Made by a program: the position numbers and the translations under genes. From contig NZ_CP007212.1 of NCBI RefSeq assembly GCF_001411805.1, forward strand, positions 3,472,001-3,536,000: DNA of 64,000 nucleotides, written 5' to 3'. Shown one piece after another: positions 1 to 8,626 of the stretch (positions within the stretch are counted from its first letter, which is position 1; each line of letters opens with the position of its first letter). Under the pieces are notes generated by a model. The model did not search any database and was not told the origin of the DNA. It saw nothing but the letters and a program-made list of their open reading frames with translations. Source of the stretch: Burkholderia plantarii (lineage in GTDB: Bacteria; Pseudomonadota; Gammaproteobacteria; Burkholderiales; Burkholderiaceae).

Positions 1-1381
1 GCACGGGCGGACGCGCGAAGCGCGGCGGCGTCAGCGACAGCCGCTCGGCGGGCCGCACGCCGTGGACCACGCCGAACGGCGACACCAGCGGCGGGGCGAG
101 GCAGTCGCGCACCGCCTCGAGCGGCCAGTCCGGCACCTCGCGGCCCGCGTCGAGCGTGCCGAACGATTGCAACCAGCGCCCGGTCTGCGCGAGCGAGACG
201 CGCACGCGCCAGCTGCCGCCCTCGCGCGCGCGCCGCGCCAGCGCCGCCATCGCGCCGAACGCGGCCAGATAGCCGGTGGCGTGATCGAGCGCCTGACACG
301 GCAGATGCACGGGGCCGGCCGCGCCGGTCGCCTGCTGCTCGCGCCAGGCGATGCCGCTCGCCGACTGCACGAGGCTGTCGAAGCCGCGCCGCATCGCCCA
401 CGGCCCCTCGTATCCATAGGCGCAGACCGACACGCAGACGATGCCGGGATGGCGCGCCGCCAGCGCCTCGTCGCCGAAGCCGCGCGCGGCCAGCGAGCCG
501 GGCCGGTACGACTGCAGGAACACATCGGCGCCGGCCGCGAGCGCGTCGAGCGCCGCGCGGCCCGCCGCGTCGCGCAGGTCGAGCTGCGCGGAGCGCTTGC
601 CGCGCCCGTTGTCGATCACGAGCGCCGCGATGTTCGGCAGGTGCGGGCCGTTGACGAGCAGCACGTCGGCGCCATGCTGCGCGAGCGTGCGCCCCGCCAC
701 CGGGCCGGCGATGATGCGCGTGAGATCGAGCACGCGCACCCCGGCGAGCGGCATGTGGGGCGAGCCGGCGCCGATCGCGCGCGGCGGCGCGTCGCCGATG
801 CGCTCGATCTCGAACAGCGGCTGGCGTTCGAGCGCGCGTGCCGCGTCGAGCGCCGCCCATTCCTCCGGACTGCGAATCAAGGCGGCGCACAGCCCCGCCT
901 CGGCCAGCGTCGCGTCGAGTTCCGCGCCGTCGCGTTCGAGGATCGCGGCGGCGATCGCTTCGCGCGTATCGGCGCAGCCAAGCACCTTGACGATGCCCTG
1001 CCGGTGATGCGCGAAGTTCGCATGCAGCTGGATCCAGCGGCCGTCGCGCGTCGCGTGGAAACCGGTGACGGGGTCGCGCGGGTCGGGCGGCGGCGCGTCG
1101 TCGACACGCAGGTAGCGTTCGCTGCGGAACGCCGCGAGCGCGTCGCGCTGCGAGACGGCCACGCGCTGTTCCCGGCCGTCGCGCAGGCGCAGGCATTCGG
1201 CGGCGGCCAGCCCCGCCGCCGCGATCGTCGAGGCCGCCAGCGCGCCCACCCGATGCACCGACGGCAGCGCCGCGCCGCCGTCGCCAGGGTCGCCGTCGTC
1301 GGCGAGATCGACGCGCGCGAGCGCGGCCGGATCGCCGAGCGCCGTCTGCCACAGGGTTTGCAAAGCCAGTCGCGCATCCAT
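1..1381 (-). CDS. Family III (CaiB/BaiF) CoA-transferase, 3' end outside window
   Basis: Reads from ATG at 1381 leftward and runs off the window without a stop (460 codons seen). The Rossmann-type CaiB start (PLAGVRVLDLTRIIAGP, about residues 211-227, then RTLAQHGADVLLVNGPH) lies in the middle of the protein. About 200 residues that look like the later part of a usual CaiB domain (GFHATRDGRWIQLHANF at 107-123; SPEEWAALDAARALERQPL at 171-189) come first. The segment order therefore looks permuted compared with classical family III enzymes. These enzymes move CoA between carboxylic acids in the cytoplasm; the substrate is unknown. It is divergent from the citrate-synthase-like gene at 1519, with 137 bp between starts. 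Family call is firm, substrate is not. Confidence 0.85.
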   Translation of the reverse strand, partial: MDARLALQTLWQTALGDPAALARVDLADDGDPGDGGAALPSVHRVGALAASTIAAAGLAAAECLRLRDGREQRVAVSQRDALAAFRSERYLRVDDAPPPDPRDPVTGFHATRDGRWIQLHANFAHHRQGIVKVLGCADTREAIAAAILERDGAELDATLAEAGLCAALIRSPEEWAALDAARALERQPLFEIERIGDAPPRAIGAGSPHMPLAGVRVLDLTRIIAGPVAGRTLAQHGADVLLVNGPHLPNIAALVIDNGRGKRSAQLDLRDAAGRAALDALAAGADVFLQSYRPGSLAARGFGDEALAARHPGIVCVSVCAYGYEGPWAMRRGFDSLVQSASGIAWREQQATGAAGPVHLPCQALDHATGYLAAFGAMAALARRAREGGSWRVRVSLAQTGRWLQSFGTLDAGREVPDWPLEAVRDCLAPPLVSPFGVVHGVRPAERLSLTPPRFARPPV

Positions 1382-1518
1382 CGTCGTGTCTCCTGCCGGA
1401 TTCGAAAAGTGTGGGACGAGTCTAGAATTGCCGCGCCGGCCGATCAATCTTGATCGGCGGAATCAATGCATAAATAGTCATCCGGACAACCGCGTGCCAT
1501 GGCGCGCAGGGAGCGATC

Positions 1519-2754
1519 GTGACGGCCCGACTCAGCGCGACCGAAGCCGCCCGGCGGCTCGGCGTGAGCCTGCCAACCCTCTACGCCTACGTGAGCCGCG
1601 GGCTGCTGGGCTCGTGGCCCGACGGCGCGTCGAAGCGGCGCCGCTACGACGCCGACGAGGTCACGCTGCTCGCGCGTCGGCGCGCCGACGCGAAACGCGC
1701 GGGCGGCGTGGCCGAACGCACGCTCGACTGGGGGCTGCCGGTGCTCGAATCGCGGATCACGCAGATCGCCGACGGCGTGCTGCGCTATCGCGGCCGCGAC
1801 GCGGTGGCGCTCGCCGCGTCCGCCTCGCTCGAGGACGTGGCGGCGCTGCTGTGGGACTGCGCGCCCAGCGCCGTGCGGGCCGAGGCCTGCCTGTCGGGAT
1901 TCGATGCCGCCCGCTGGCGTGACGCACTGCGCGAATGGGCCGGCAGCGCGCCGCTCGATCGCGCGCTCGTGATGCTGCCCGCCGCGGCGGCGCGGTTGCC
2001 GCGCCTGTCGGACCCCGGCCGCGAGGCACGGGGCGAGATGGCCGCGGCGCTGTTGCGCGCGACCGTCGCCGCGCTGGCCGGCACCGTGCCGTCGATGCTG
2101 CCGGCGCACCGGCAGTTCGCGATCGCCTGGGCGGTGCGCGGCCGCGCCGGCGCCGGGCTGCTGCGCCGCGCACTCGTGCTGTGCGCCGATCACGAACTCA
2201 ACCCGTCGACGTTCGCGGTGCGCTGCATCGCATCCACCGGCACGCACCTGTTCGGCGCGATCGCGGGCGGGCTCGCCGCGCTGTCGGGGCCGCGCCACGG
2301 CGGCGAGACGGCGCTGGCCCGCGCGTTGCTCGACGAGGCCGGGCGCGCCGCCGATCTCGACCGCTATCTCGCCGCGCGGCTCGCGCAGGACATGCGCGAG
2401 GCCGGCGGCCGCACGCGCCTGGCGGGCTTCGGCCATCCGCTCTACCCGGCCGGCGACCCGCGCGCGGCCTCCCTGATCGAGGCGCTGCGCGTGGCCGCGC
2501 CGCGCAACGCGGCGCTGCGGGTGGGGCTGGAGGTGGCCACGCGCGTCGGGGCGGTCACCGGCGAGCGGCCGACCATCGATTTCGCGCTCGCGCTGCTCGA
2601 ACGCGCGCTGGCGCTGCCGGACGGCGCCGCGTTCGTGCTGTTCGCGGCCGGCCGCGTGACGGGCTGGATCGCGCATGCGCTCGAACAACAGCACGACGGC
2701 AAGCTGATCCGGCCACGCGCGCGCTACGTGGGCGCCGACGCGGCGCCGGCCTGA
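1519..2754 (+). CDS. Citrate synthase family protein with N-terminal helix-turn-helix
   Basis: 411 residues from a GTG start preceded by AGGGAG five bases upstream. Residues about 4-55 form a MerR/excisionase-like helix-turn-helix (LSATEAARRLGVSLPTLYAYVSRG); the rest is a citrate synthase fold. The three catalytic positions of citrate synthases appear kept: H260 (PRHGGE), H306 (GFGHPLYPAGDPRA) and D354 (TIDFAL), close to E. coli H264/H305/D362. The end also matches (GWIAHALEQ...KLIRPRARYVG). It may be an enzyme, a metabolite-sensing regulator, or both. The divergent CoA-transferase suggests a shared acyl-CoA or carboxylic acid pathway. The actual substrate cannot be read from sequence. Confidence 0.88.
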   Translation: MTARLSATEAARRLGVSLPTLYAYVSRGLLGSWPDGASKRRRYDADEVTLLARRRADAKRAGGVAERTLDWGLPVLESRITQIADGVLRYRGRDAVALAASASLEDVAALLWDCAPSAVRAEACLSGFDAARWRDALREWAGSAPLDRALVMLPAAAARLPRLSDPGREARGEMAAALLRATVAALAGTVPSMLPAHRQFAIAWAVRGRAGAGLLRRALVLCADHELNPSTFAVRCIASTGTHLFGAIAGGLAALSGPRHGGETALARALLDEAGRAADLDRYLAARLAQDMREAGGRTRLAGFGHPLYPAGDPRAASLIEALRVAAPRNAALRVGLEVATRVGAVTGERPTIDFALALLERALALPDGAAFVLFAAGRVTGWIAHALEQQHDGKLIRPRARYVGADAAPA

Positions 2755-2988
2755 AACGGCGCGATGCATGCCTGTGACCCGGCGGCGTGATCCCGCGCCG
2801 GCGGCTCACGGGCAGCCCGCTCCGGCGCTGCCCCACGGCCCGACCAACGCCGCCACGCTCACCACTCACGCACCGCGGCCTCCCGCGCGCCGCGCGCGGG
2901 TCTCGTCCAACCATCCGCCCCCGAATCTCCTGCGCGTGCCGGCTTATTTTTTTACAATGACGGCTGTTTCGCGACCACGAGCCTGCCC

Positions 2989-4422
2989 ATGTCCCGTCCC
3001 GCCGCCCCTACCCCGAGCGAATCGTCGTTGACCGTGATGCTGTGGGTCGTCGCGACCGGCTTCTTCATGCAGACGCTCGACGCGACCATCGTCAATACCG
3101 CGCTGCCGTCGATGGCCGCGAGCCTCGGCGAATCGCCGCTGCGCATGCAGTCGGTGGTGATCGCCTACTCGCTGACGATGGCGGTGATGATCCCGGTCTC
3201 GGGCTGGCTCGCCGATACGTTCGGCACGCGCCGCGTGTTCTTCAGCGCGATCCTGATCTTCTCGGCCAGCTCGCTGCTCTGCGCGAGCGCGCACACGCTG
3301 CCGCAGCTGGTGGCCTCGCGCGTGGCGCAGGGCGTGGGCGGCGCAATGCTGCTGCCGGTCGGGCGGCTGGCCGTGTTGCGCACGTTCCCGGCCGAGCGCT
3401 ACCTGCCGGCGCTGTCGTTCGTCGCGATCCCGGGCCTGATCGGCCCGCTGATCGGGCCGACGCTGGGCGGCTGGCTCGTCGAGATCGCGTCGTGGCACTG
3501 GATCTTCCTGATCAACGTGCCGGTGGGCGTGGTGGGCTGCATCGCGACGTTCTACTCGATGCCCGACTCGCGCGACCCGGCCGCCGGCCGCTTCGACCTG
3601 AAGGGCTACCTGCTGCTGACGGTCGGCATGATCGCGGTGTCGCTCTCGCTGGACGGACTCGCCGACCTCGGCATGGACCACGCCGCCGTGCTGGTGCTGA
3701 TGATCCTCGGCCTCGCCGCGTTCGTCGCCTACGGGCTCTACGCGGTGCGCGCGCCGCATCCGATCTTCTCGCTCGAACTGTTCCGCATCCACACCTTCAG
3801 CGTCGGCCTGCTCGGCAACCTGTTCGCGCGGATCGGCAGCGGCGCGATGCCGTACCTGATTCCGCTGCTGCTGCAGGTGAGCCTCGGCTATTCGGCGTTC
3901 GAGGCCGGCCTGATGATGCTGCCGGTGGCGGTGGTCGGGATGTTCTCGAAGCGGCTGATCACACACCTGATCCAGCGTCACGGCTACCGCAAGGTGCTGC
4001 TCGTCAACACCGTGATGGTCGGGCTGCTGATGGCGAGCTTCGCGCTGATGCGCGACAACGTGCCGGTGTGGGTGCAGGTGCTGCAGCTCGCCGTGTTCGG
4101 CGGCTTCAATTCGATGCAGTTCACGGCGATGAACACGCTCACCCTGAAGGACCTCGGCACCGGCGGCGCAAGCAGCGGCAACAGCCTGTTCTCGCTGGTG
4201 CAGATGCTGTCGATGAGCCTCGGCGTGACGGTGGCGGGCGCGCTGCTCGCGACCTTCACCGGCGTGATGCGCAGCGTGACGCCCACCCACACGCTGCCGG
4301 CGTTCCATGCGACGTTCTTCTGCGTCGGCATCATCACGGCCGGCTCGGCGTGGATCTTCGCGCAGCTCGCGCCGGACGTGCGCGGCAGCGCGAAGAAAAC
4401 CGATCCCTCGGAACGCGCCTGA
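2989..4422 (+). CDS. MFS transporter, DHA2 (14-helix) drug/proton antiporter family
   Basis: 477 residues with about 13-14 hydrophobic helices and the DHA2 signature in helix 1 (FFMQTLDATIVNTALPSMA). Loop 2-3 motif A (GWLADTFGTRRVF) and helix 5 motif C (LIGPLIGPTLGGWL) are present. It resembles MdtD/EmrB-like inner-membrane exporters that drive efflux with protons. There is no adjacent membrane-fusion or outer-membrane partner, so it probably acts alone; the substrate is unknown. A TACAAT hexamer lies at 2953-2958 just upstream, but I see no convincing -35. The gene is monocistronic, with 274 bp before the next gene. Confidence 0.9.
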   Translation: MSRPAAPTPSESSLTVMLWVVATGFFMQTLDATIVNTALPSMAASLGESPLRMQSVVIAYSLTMAVMIPVSGWLADTFGTRRVFFSAILIFSASSLLCASAHTLPQLVASRVAQGVGGAMLLPVGRLAVLRTFPAERYLPALSFVAIPGLIGPLIGPTLGGWLVEIASWHWIFLINVPVGVVGCIATFYSMPDSRDPAAGRFDLKGYLLLTVGMIAVSLSLDGLADLGMDHAAVLVLMILGLAAFVAYGLYAVRAPHPIFSLELFRIHTFSVGLLGNLFARIGSGAMPYLIPLLLQVSLGYSAFEAGLMMLPVAVVGMFSKRLITHLIQRHGYRKVLLVNTVMVGLLMASFALMRDNVPVWVQVLQLAVFGGFNSMQFTAMNTLTLKDLGTGGASSGNSLFSLVQMLSMSLGVTVAGALLATFTGVMRSVTPTHTLPAFHATFFCVGIITAGSAWIFAQLAPDVRGSAKKTDPSERA

Positions 4423-4644
4423 CGCCGGGTGGAACGGGACGGCGCGATGAAAAAACGCGCCGCCGCCGTTGCACGCGCCGGCGCATCGAGGCGCGAACCG
4501 GCCGCACCAACACGGTGCGCGAATCGAACGACATCGACCGAAACCGCCTGGGATCGGTGCCCGCCCAAGGCGCCGGATCGCGCGATCGGCCAGCGCGGGC
4601 CATGCGGCCGGACTCGGGCAGGCAGCCTCTCGCGCGCATGTTTC

Positions 4645-4672
4645 TTGCTCGGTCACTCCGGGTAGGTAAACT
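4645..4672 (+). promoter_or_regulatory. Candidate sigma-70 promoter for the EAL-like gene
   Basis: TTGCTC (4645-4650) and TAAACT (4667-4672) are separated by 16 bp and lie 24 bp before the ATG at 4697. This is a match by eye only. Confidence 0.35.
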
Positions 4673-4696
4673 GTCATCCTCTTCCCGGCCGACATC

Positions 4697-5953
4697 ATGA
4701 TGACCATGATCGATATCGATCCCCCCGGCTTCCAGCCGCCGCGCCCCGTCGCGGGCGACGACGGCAACCGGCGCACCGTGCTGTACGGCGACTACACGGT
4801 GTTCAGCGTGTTCCAGCCCGTGTTCTCGGTCTCGCACCGGCGCGCGATCGGCTATCACGCCTCGCTGCGCGCGCGCGGCGCCGACGGCCAGCCGGTGCCG
4901 TCGCATGAAGTCTTCACGCAGGCGGCGCGGCGCGGGGATCTGCTCGAACTCGGCCGGCTCGCCGAATCGCTGCACCTCGGCAATTTCCATGCGTTCGACA
5001 GCCACGACGAATGGCTCTTCCTGAGCCTGCATCCGGCCGCGCTGATGGACACCATCTACGGCGACGCGCTGCTCGCCAACCTGAAGGCGCTCGGCCTGCC
5101 GCCGCAGCGCGTGGTGCTGGAAGTGCCGGAGCAGGCGGGCGGCGAGACCCCGCGCTTCGGCGCGATCGTCGACGGGCTGCGCAAGGCCGGCTTCCTGATC
5201 GCGCTGGGCGGCTTCGGCGCGAAGCATTCGAACATCGACCGCGTCTGGCATCTGCATCCCGACATCGTCGCGCTCGATCGCGGCATCCTCGCGCAGGCGA
5301 GCGAGCACTCGCATCTCGAACGCGTGCTGCCGGGGCTCGTCTCGCTGCTGCACGAATCGGGGCAGCTCGTGATGATGGGCGGCCTGTCCACCGAGCGCGA
5401 CGCGCTGATCGCGCTCGAGTGCAACGTCGATTTCGTGCAGGGCCAGTATTTCTCGGGACCGAGCGTCGAGCCGGTGCAGCCGCAGGCCGCCGCGGGCGCG
5501 ATGGACACGCTGTCGGCCGCGCTGCGCCTGCGCGTGGCCGAGCGCGAGCGAGGCCAGCAGGCACGCCTCGCGCCGTATGTAATCGCGCTCCAGCAGTCCG
5601 GCACGCGGCTCGCCGCCGGCGACGAGGTCGAGAGCGCCACCGGCGAGCTGCTCGCGCTCCCCGACACCGCGCGCTGTTTCGTGCTCGATTCCTCCGGCCG
5701 CCAGATCGGCGACAACGTGCTGCCGCGCACGCGCGCCTCGCAGCGCGCGAAACGCTTCCGGCCGCTGCTGCACTCGGAAGGCGCGAGCTGGGCGAGGCGC
5801 CCGTACTTCATCGAGGCGATGCGCGCGCCGGGACGCGTGCGCGTGACGCCGCCCTACCTGTCGATCAACGAGGCGCATCTGTGCGTGACCGCCTCGGTGG
5901 CCGTGCCGCGCGCGGACGGCATGCAGGTGCTCTGCGTCGACATCAACTGGTGA
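4697..5953 (+). CDS. Degenerate EAL-domain protein with C-terminal YkuI/Cache-like sensor domain
   Basis: 418 residues. The region from about 30 to 260 is an EAL (cyclic-di-GMP phosphodiesterase) fold by pattern (FQPVFSV, LDRGIL, FVQGQYFSGP), but the catalytic signature is lost. EAL is HAS (54-56), the metal-binding DDFG is GGFG (171-174) and the catalytic Lys of LKID is Ala in VALD (191-194); only the Glu in VVLEVPE (E142) remains. It is therefore unlikely to hydrolyse c-di-GMP and may bind it or another ligand. The end (RPYFIEAMRAPGRVRVTPPYLS) looks like the PAS/Cache-type domain found after EAL in Bacillus YkuI. No signal peptide or membrane helix is visible, so it is cytoplasmic. The first ATG pair (MMTM) leaves the exact start open. 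Confidence 0.85.
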   Translation: MMTMIDIDPPGFQPPRPVAGDDGNRRTVLYGDYTVFSVFQPVFSVSHRRAIGYHASLRARGADGQPVPSHEVFTQAARRGDLLELGRLAESLHLGNFHAFDSHDEWLFLSLHPAALMDTIYGDALLANLKALGLPPQRVVLEVPEQAGGETPRFGAIVDGLRKAGFLIALGGFGAKHSNIDRVWHLHPDIVALDRGILAQASEHSHLERVLPGLVSLLHESGQLVMMGGLSTERDALIALECNVDFVQGQYFSGPSVEPVQPQAAAGAMDTLSAALRLRVAERERGQQARLAPYVIALQQSGTRLAAGDEVESATGELLALPDTARCFVLDSSGRQIGDNVLPRTRASQRAKRFRPLLHSEGASWARRPYFIEAMRAPGRVRVTPPYLSINEAHLCVTASVAVPRADGMQVLCVDINW

Positions 5954-6028
5954 GCGCGACGGCGACGGCGCGGCGCCTTCGTTGCCTGCTCGCCGCCATC
6001 GGACGACTTCTCTCGCTCACGAGCCGGC

Positions 6029-7072
6029 TCAGGTCTCGTCGGCGATCACCGGCAGATCGTGGACCGAATCGCGCAGCGTATGCAGCAGCACGTCGGCGCG
6101 CCAGCGCGTGCGCGCGCGATCGCGCGTGGCGAGCTGCACGAGTTCGCGCAGCCGCGCGTTGATCGGCGCGGTGAGCCCGAGCTCGGCCGCGAGCCGCACG
6201 ATCTCGCCGTTCAGCCAGTTCACCTCGGTCGCGCGGCCGGCCGCGACGTCGTCGGCCATCGACGAGCGTGCGAGCGGATCGATCGCCAGCATCGCGCCCG
6301 CGAGCCGCATGAACAGCGCGTCGGGCAGCGACAGCACGGTCGGCAGCCAGCCGGCCGGCAGCGGCGTGAGCCGCGCGGGGCGGATGCCGGCGCGGCGCAT
6401 CACGCGCAGCGCCTCGGCCTGCGCGAGCGCGAGGCAGCGCCGGTAGTCGCGCGTGCCGAGCTGCTCGCGCAGCGGCATCGCGGCCAGCGCGTTGATCGCG
6501 TTGTTGAGATTGAACAGCAGCTTGGCCCACTGCACGGCGACGATGTCCTCGCGCACGCGCAGCGGCAGCCCGGCCCGCTCGAACGCGGCGGCCACCGGCG
6601 CGAGCCGCGGCGACGCCTCCACCGCGAGTTGCCCCGCCGAGCCCTGGTGGAACACCCCGTCGCCGCGCGCGATCACGTTGAACGGCACCATGCCGGCCAG
6701 CACCGTGCGGCCCGGCAGCGCGATGCGCAGCGCATCGGCCTGGCGCACGCCGTTCTGGAAGCTGATCACCACCGTGCCGGGGCGCAGCACCGGTTCGAGC
6801 GCGGCGGCCGCGGCCGGGGTGGCCGCGCACTTGACCGTGACGAGCACCGCGTCGGCCTCGGCCAGCGCGCGCGTATCGGTGTCGAAGGCGATCCGCGCGG
6901 CATCCACCTGCGCCTCGCGGCCCAGGTAATCGGTCAACGTCAGGCCGTGCCGGCGCAGCATCTCGCCCGTGGCGGCACGGCCGACGAAGCGCACCTCGGC
7001 ACCGGCGACCGCGAGCCGGCCGCCGAGATAGCAGCCGATGGCGCCCGCGCCGAACACCGCGAGCGTCGTCAC
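6029..7072 (-). CDS. panE: 2-dehydropantoate 2-reductase family (ketopantoate reductase)
   Basis: 347 residues, somewhat longer than the roughly 300 of E. coli PanE. The N-terminal NADPH-binding motif AVFGAGAIGCYLGGRLA (5-21) is canonical. The helix with the catalytic Lys (QWAKLLFNLNNAINAL) and the Glu of GRATEVNWLNG are kept. The family reduces ketopantoate to pantoate in pantothenate and CoA synthesis, but several paralogues per genome reduce other 2-oxo acids, so the pathway role is not certain. It starts 6 bp after the DUF962 gene at 7079 on the same strand, so the two are probably co-transcribed. Confidence 0.82.
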   Translation of the reverse strand: MTTLAVFGAGAIGCYLGGRLAVAGAEVRFVGRAATGEMLRRHGLTLTDYLGREAQVDAARIAFDTDTRALAEADAVLVTVKCAATPAAAAALEPVLRPGTVVISFQNGVRQADALRIALPGRTVLAGMVPFNVIARGDGVFHQGSAGQLAVEASPRLAPVAAAFERAGLPLRVREDIVAVQWAKLLFNLNNAINALAAMPLREQLGTRDYRRCLALAQAEALRVMRRAGIRPARLTPLPAGWLPTVLSLPDALFMRLAGAMLAIDPLARSSMADDVAAGRATEVNWLNGEIVRLAAELGLTAPINARLRELVQLATRDRARTRWRADVLLHTLRDSVHDLPVIADET

Positions 7073-7078
7073 CGTCGC

Positions 7079-7606
7079 TCAGATTCGCGCGCCGTGCGGC
7101 CCGTGACGCTGCGGCCCCGCACGCCGTTCCACTTCATCGCGCAACTCGCGGCGCAGCCCGGCGTAGAACGCCACCTCGGCGACCACGAACAGCGGCCCGA
7201 TCGCGAGGCCGATCACGTCGTCGACGAACGCGGGCTTGCGCCCCTCGAACGCATGGCCGACGAACTGGATCACCCAGCCGACCAGGAACAGCCCGATGCC
7301 CCAGGCGAGCCAGTGCGCGGTGGGCCCCGCCGCGAGCGCCTGGCCGGCCCACAGCGCCAGCCCGAGCAGCACGCTCATGGCCAAGCCGAAGCGCAGGTCG
7401 AGGCGCAGGTAGTAGATCGCGGTGGCCACCGTCAGCACCAGCGCCGGGGTCAGCGCGACGCCAGCCGCGCCGCCGGCAACGGGCCGCGACAGCAGCACGG
7501 CGACCGCGACGACGATCATCGGGATGCCGAACAGGTGGGTGACGATGTTGCGTGTATCGCGGTGATACGCGGCGTAGTTCGCGAGTTGATCGACCAGTGT
7601 TTTCAT
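7079..7606 (-). CDS. DUF962 / Mpo1-like membrane protein
   Basis: 175 residues with about four hydrophobic segments. The family signature sits at the N-terminus (ANYAAYHRDTRNIVTHLFGIPMIVVAV), and a second His segment lies near VIQFVGHAFEGRKPAF. Yeast Mpo1 of this family is an Fe-dependent dioxygenase acting on 2-hydroxy fatty acids; bacterial members are mostly untested. The conserved His residues for metal binding appear present. A good ribosome site (AGGAG) precedes the ATG. Gene order suggests transcription with the downstream panE-like gene. Confidence 0.82.
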   Translation of the reverse strand: MKTLVDQLANYAAYHRDTRNIVTHLFGIPMIVVAVAVLLSRPVAGGAAGVALTPALVLTVATAIYYLRLDLRFGLAMSVLLGLALWAGQALAAGPTAHWLAWGIGLFLVGWVIQFVGHAFEGRKPAFVDDVIGLAIGPLFVVAEVAFYAGLRRELRDEVERRAGPQRHGPHGARI

Positions 7607-7681
7607 CGTGCCTGTCTCCTTGGACGAGCGCTATCATGCGCGTTGCCCCAGGCCCGCGCTGTCAGCTACCCGACATCCCCC

Positions 7682-8389
7682 ATGCCCACGCCGTCCGACC
7701 TCGATTCGTCGCAACTCGACGCGAACCCCTGGTTCCGGACCCTGCCCGACGCGCTGCGCGCCCGGCTGCGCGCCGGCGCCACCGTGCAGACGCTCGCGGC
7801 CGGCGCCACGCTGTTCCGGCGCGGCGACCCGCCCTGCGGCCTCTACGCGGTGCTGTCCGGCGCGCTCAGCATCGGCGCGGTCGATCCCGACGGCCGCGAA
7901 GCGTTGCTGACCGTGCTCGAACCCACCACCTGGTTCGGCGAGATCTCGCTGTTCGACGGCCAGCCGTGTACGCACGATGCGATTGCCGTGGAGAACACAC
8001 GACTTTTGCATTTCACGCAAGCTGCATTGCAACAACTGCTCGACGACGAGCCGCGCTACTGGCGACATTTCGGGCTCCTGATGGCGCAGAAGCTGAGGCT
8101 GTCGTTCATGACCGTGGAGGCCATCAGCCTGATGCCGGCGGCGCAGCGGCTGGCCGCGCGGCTGCTGATGATCGCCGAGGGCTACGGCGGCATCAGCACC
8201 GGCCACACGCGCATCCGGCTCTCGCAGGAGCGGCTCGCCGCGCTCGCCTCGCTGACGCGGCAGACCGCCAACCAGCTGCTGAAGGAGCTGGCCGCGCGCG
8301 GCGTGGTGCGCGTGCAGGTGGGGGAAATCGAGATCCTCGACCTCGACGCGCTGCGCGCGGCGAGCGGCGAGATCGGCCGCGCGATCTGA
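7682..8389 (+). CDS. Crp/Fnr family transcriptional regulator
   Basis: 235 residues. The N-terminal two-thirds is a cyclic-nucleotide-binding-type beta-roll (GATLFRRGDPPCGLYAVLSGALSIGAVDPDGRE; WFGEISLFDG). It is followed by a long dimer helix and a C-terminal winged helix (LSQERLAALASLTRQTANQLLKEL). No N-terminal Cys cluster is visible, so it is not an iron-sulphur Fnr. The ligand is unknown. ATG at 7682 was chosen because the beta-roll begins soon after; the reading frame is open far upstream only because of high GC. It is divergent from the DUF962 gene, with 75 bp between starts. Confidence 0.88.
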   Translation: MPTPSDLDSSQLDANPWFRTLPDALRARLRAGATVQTLAAGATLFRRGDPPCGLYAVLSGALSIGAVDPDGREALLTVLEPTTWFGEISLFDGQPCTHDAIAVENTRLLHFTQAALQQLLDDEPRYWRHFGLLMAQKLRLSFMTVEAISLMPAAQRLAARLLMIAEGYGGISTGHTRIRLSQERLAALASLTRQTANQLLKELAARGVVRVQVGEIEILDLDALRAASGEIGRAI

Positions 8390-8555
8390 GCCGGCCGCGC
8401 GATGCTGCGCGCTCTGGAGGAAACCGTCGAAACGATCGCGGCGATCATGACGAATCCGGCACGCGATCGGTCTCGATCGGTGCCGCGTCATGGAAAGGCG
8501 GGACAGCGCGCGGTGCCGCCGGAAGCGATTCAGGAACGGCACGCCAGAAACGACA

Positions 8556-8576
8556 ATGCCCTCGCAAGGAGGGCAT
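8556..8576 (-). terminator. Candidate terminator downstream of sodB
   Basis: Perfect 8-bp stem ATGCCCTC/GAGGGCAT with a 5-base loop, located 51 bp after the sodB stop. The T tract on the minus strand is short (TTG TCG TTT), so efficiency is uncertain. It could equally serve the converging Crp/Fnr gene. Confidence 0.5.
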
Positions 8577-8626
8577 CGGCGAGGCACGCCGGCCAGCCGG
8601 CCGGCGCAGCAGCGTGACGGCGGGCC

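Noticed and set aside
62..1453. Long open frame opposite the CoA-transferase, and similar long frames opposite many genes (for example 2944-4776 and 47499-49634)
   Set aside because: Arg/Ala/His-rich translations without family features, exactly opposite well-supported genes; a product of high GC content.
8402..8617. 71-codon frame between the Crp/Fnr gene and sodB
   Set aside because: It runs through the sodB terminator hairpin and shows no ribosome site or protein-like pattern.
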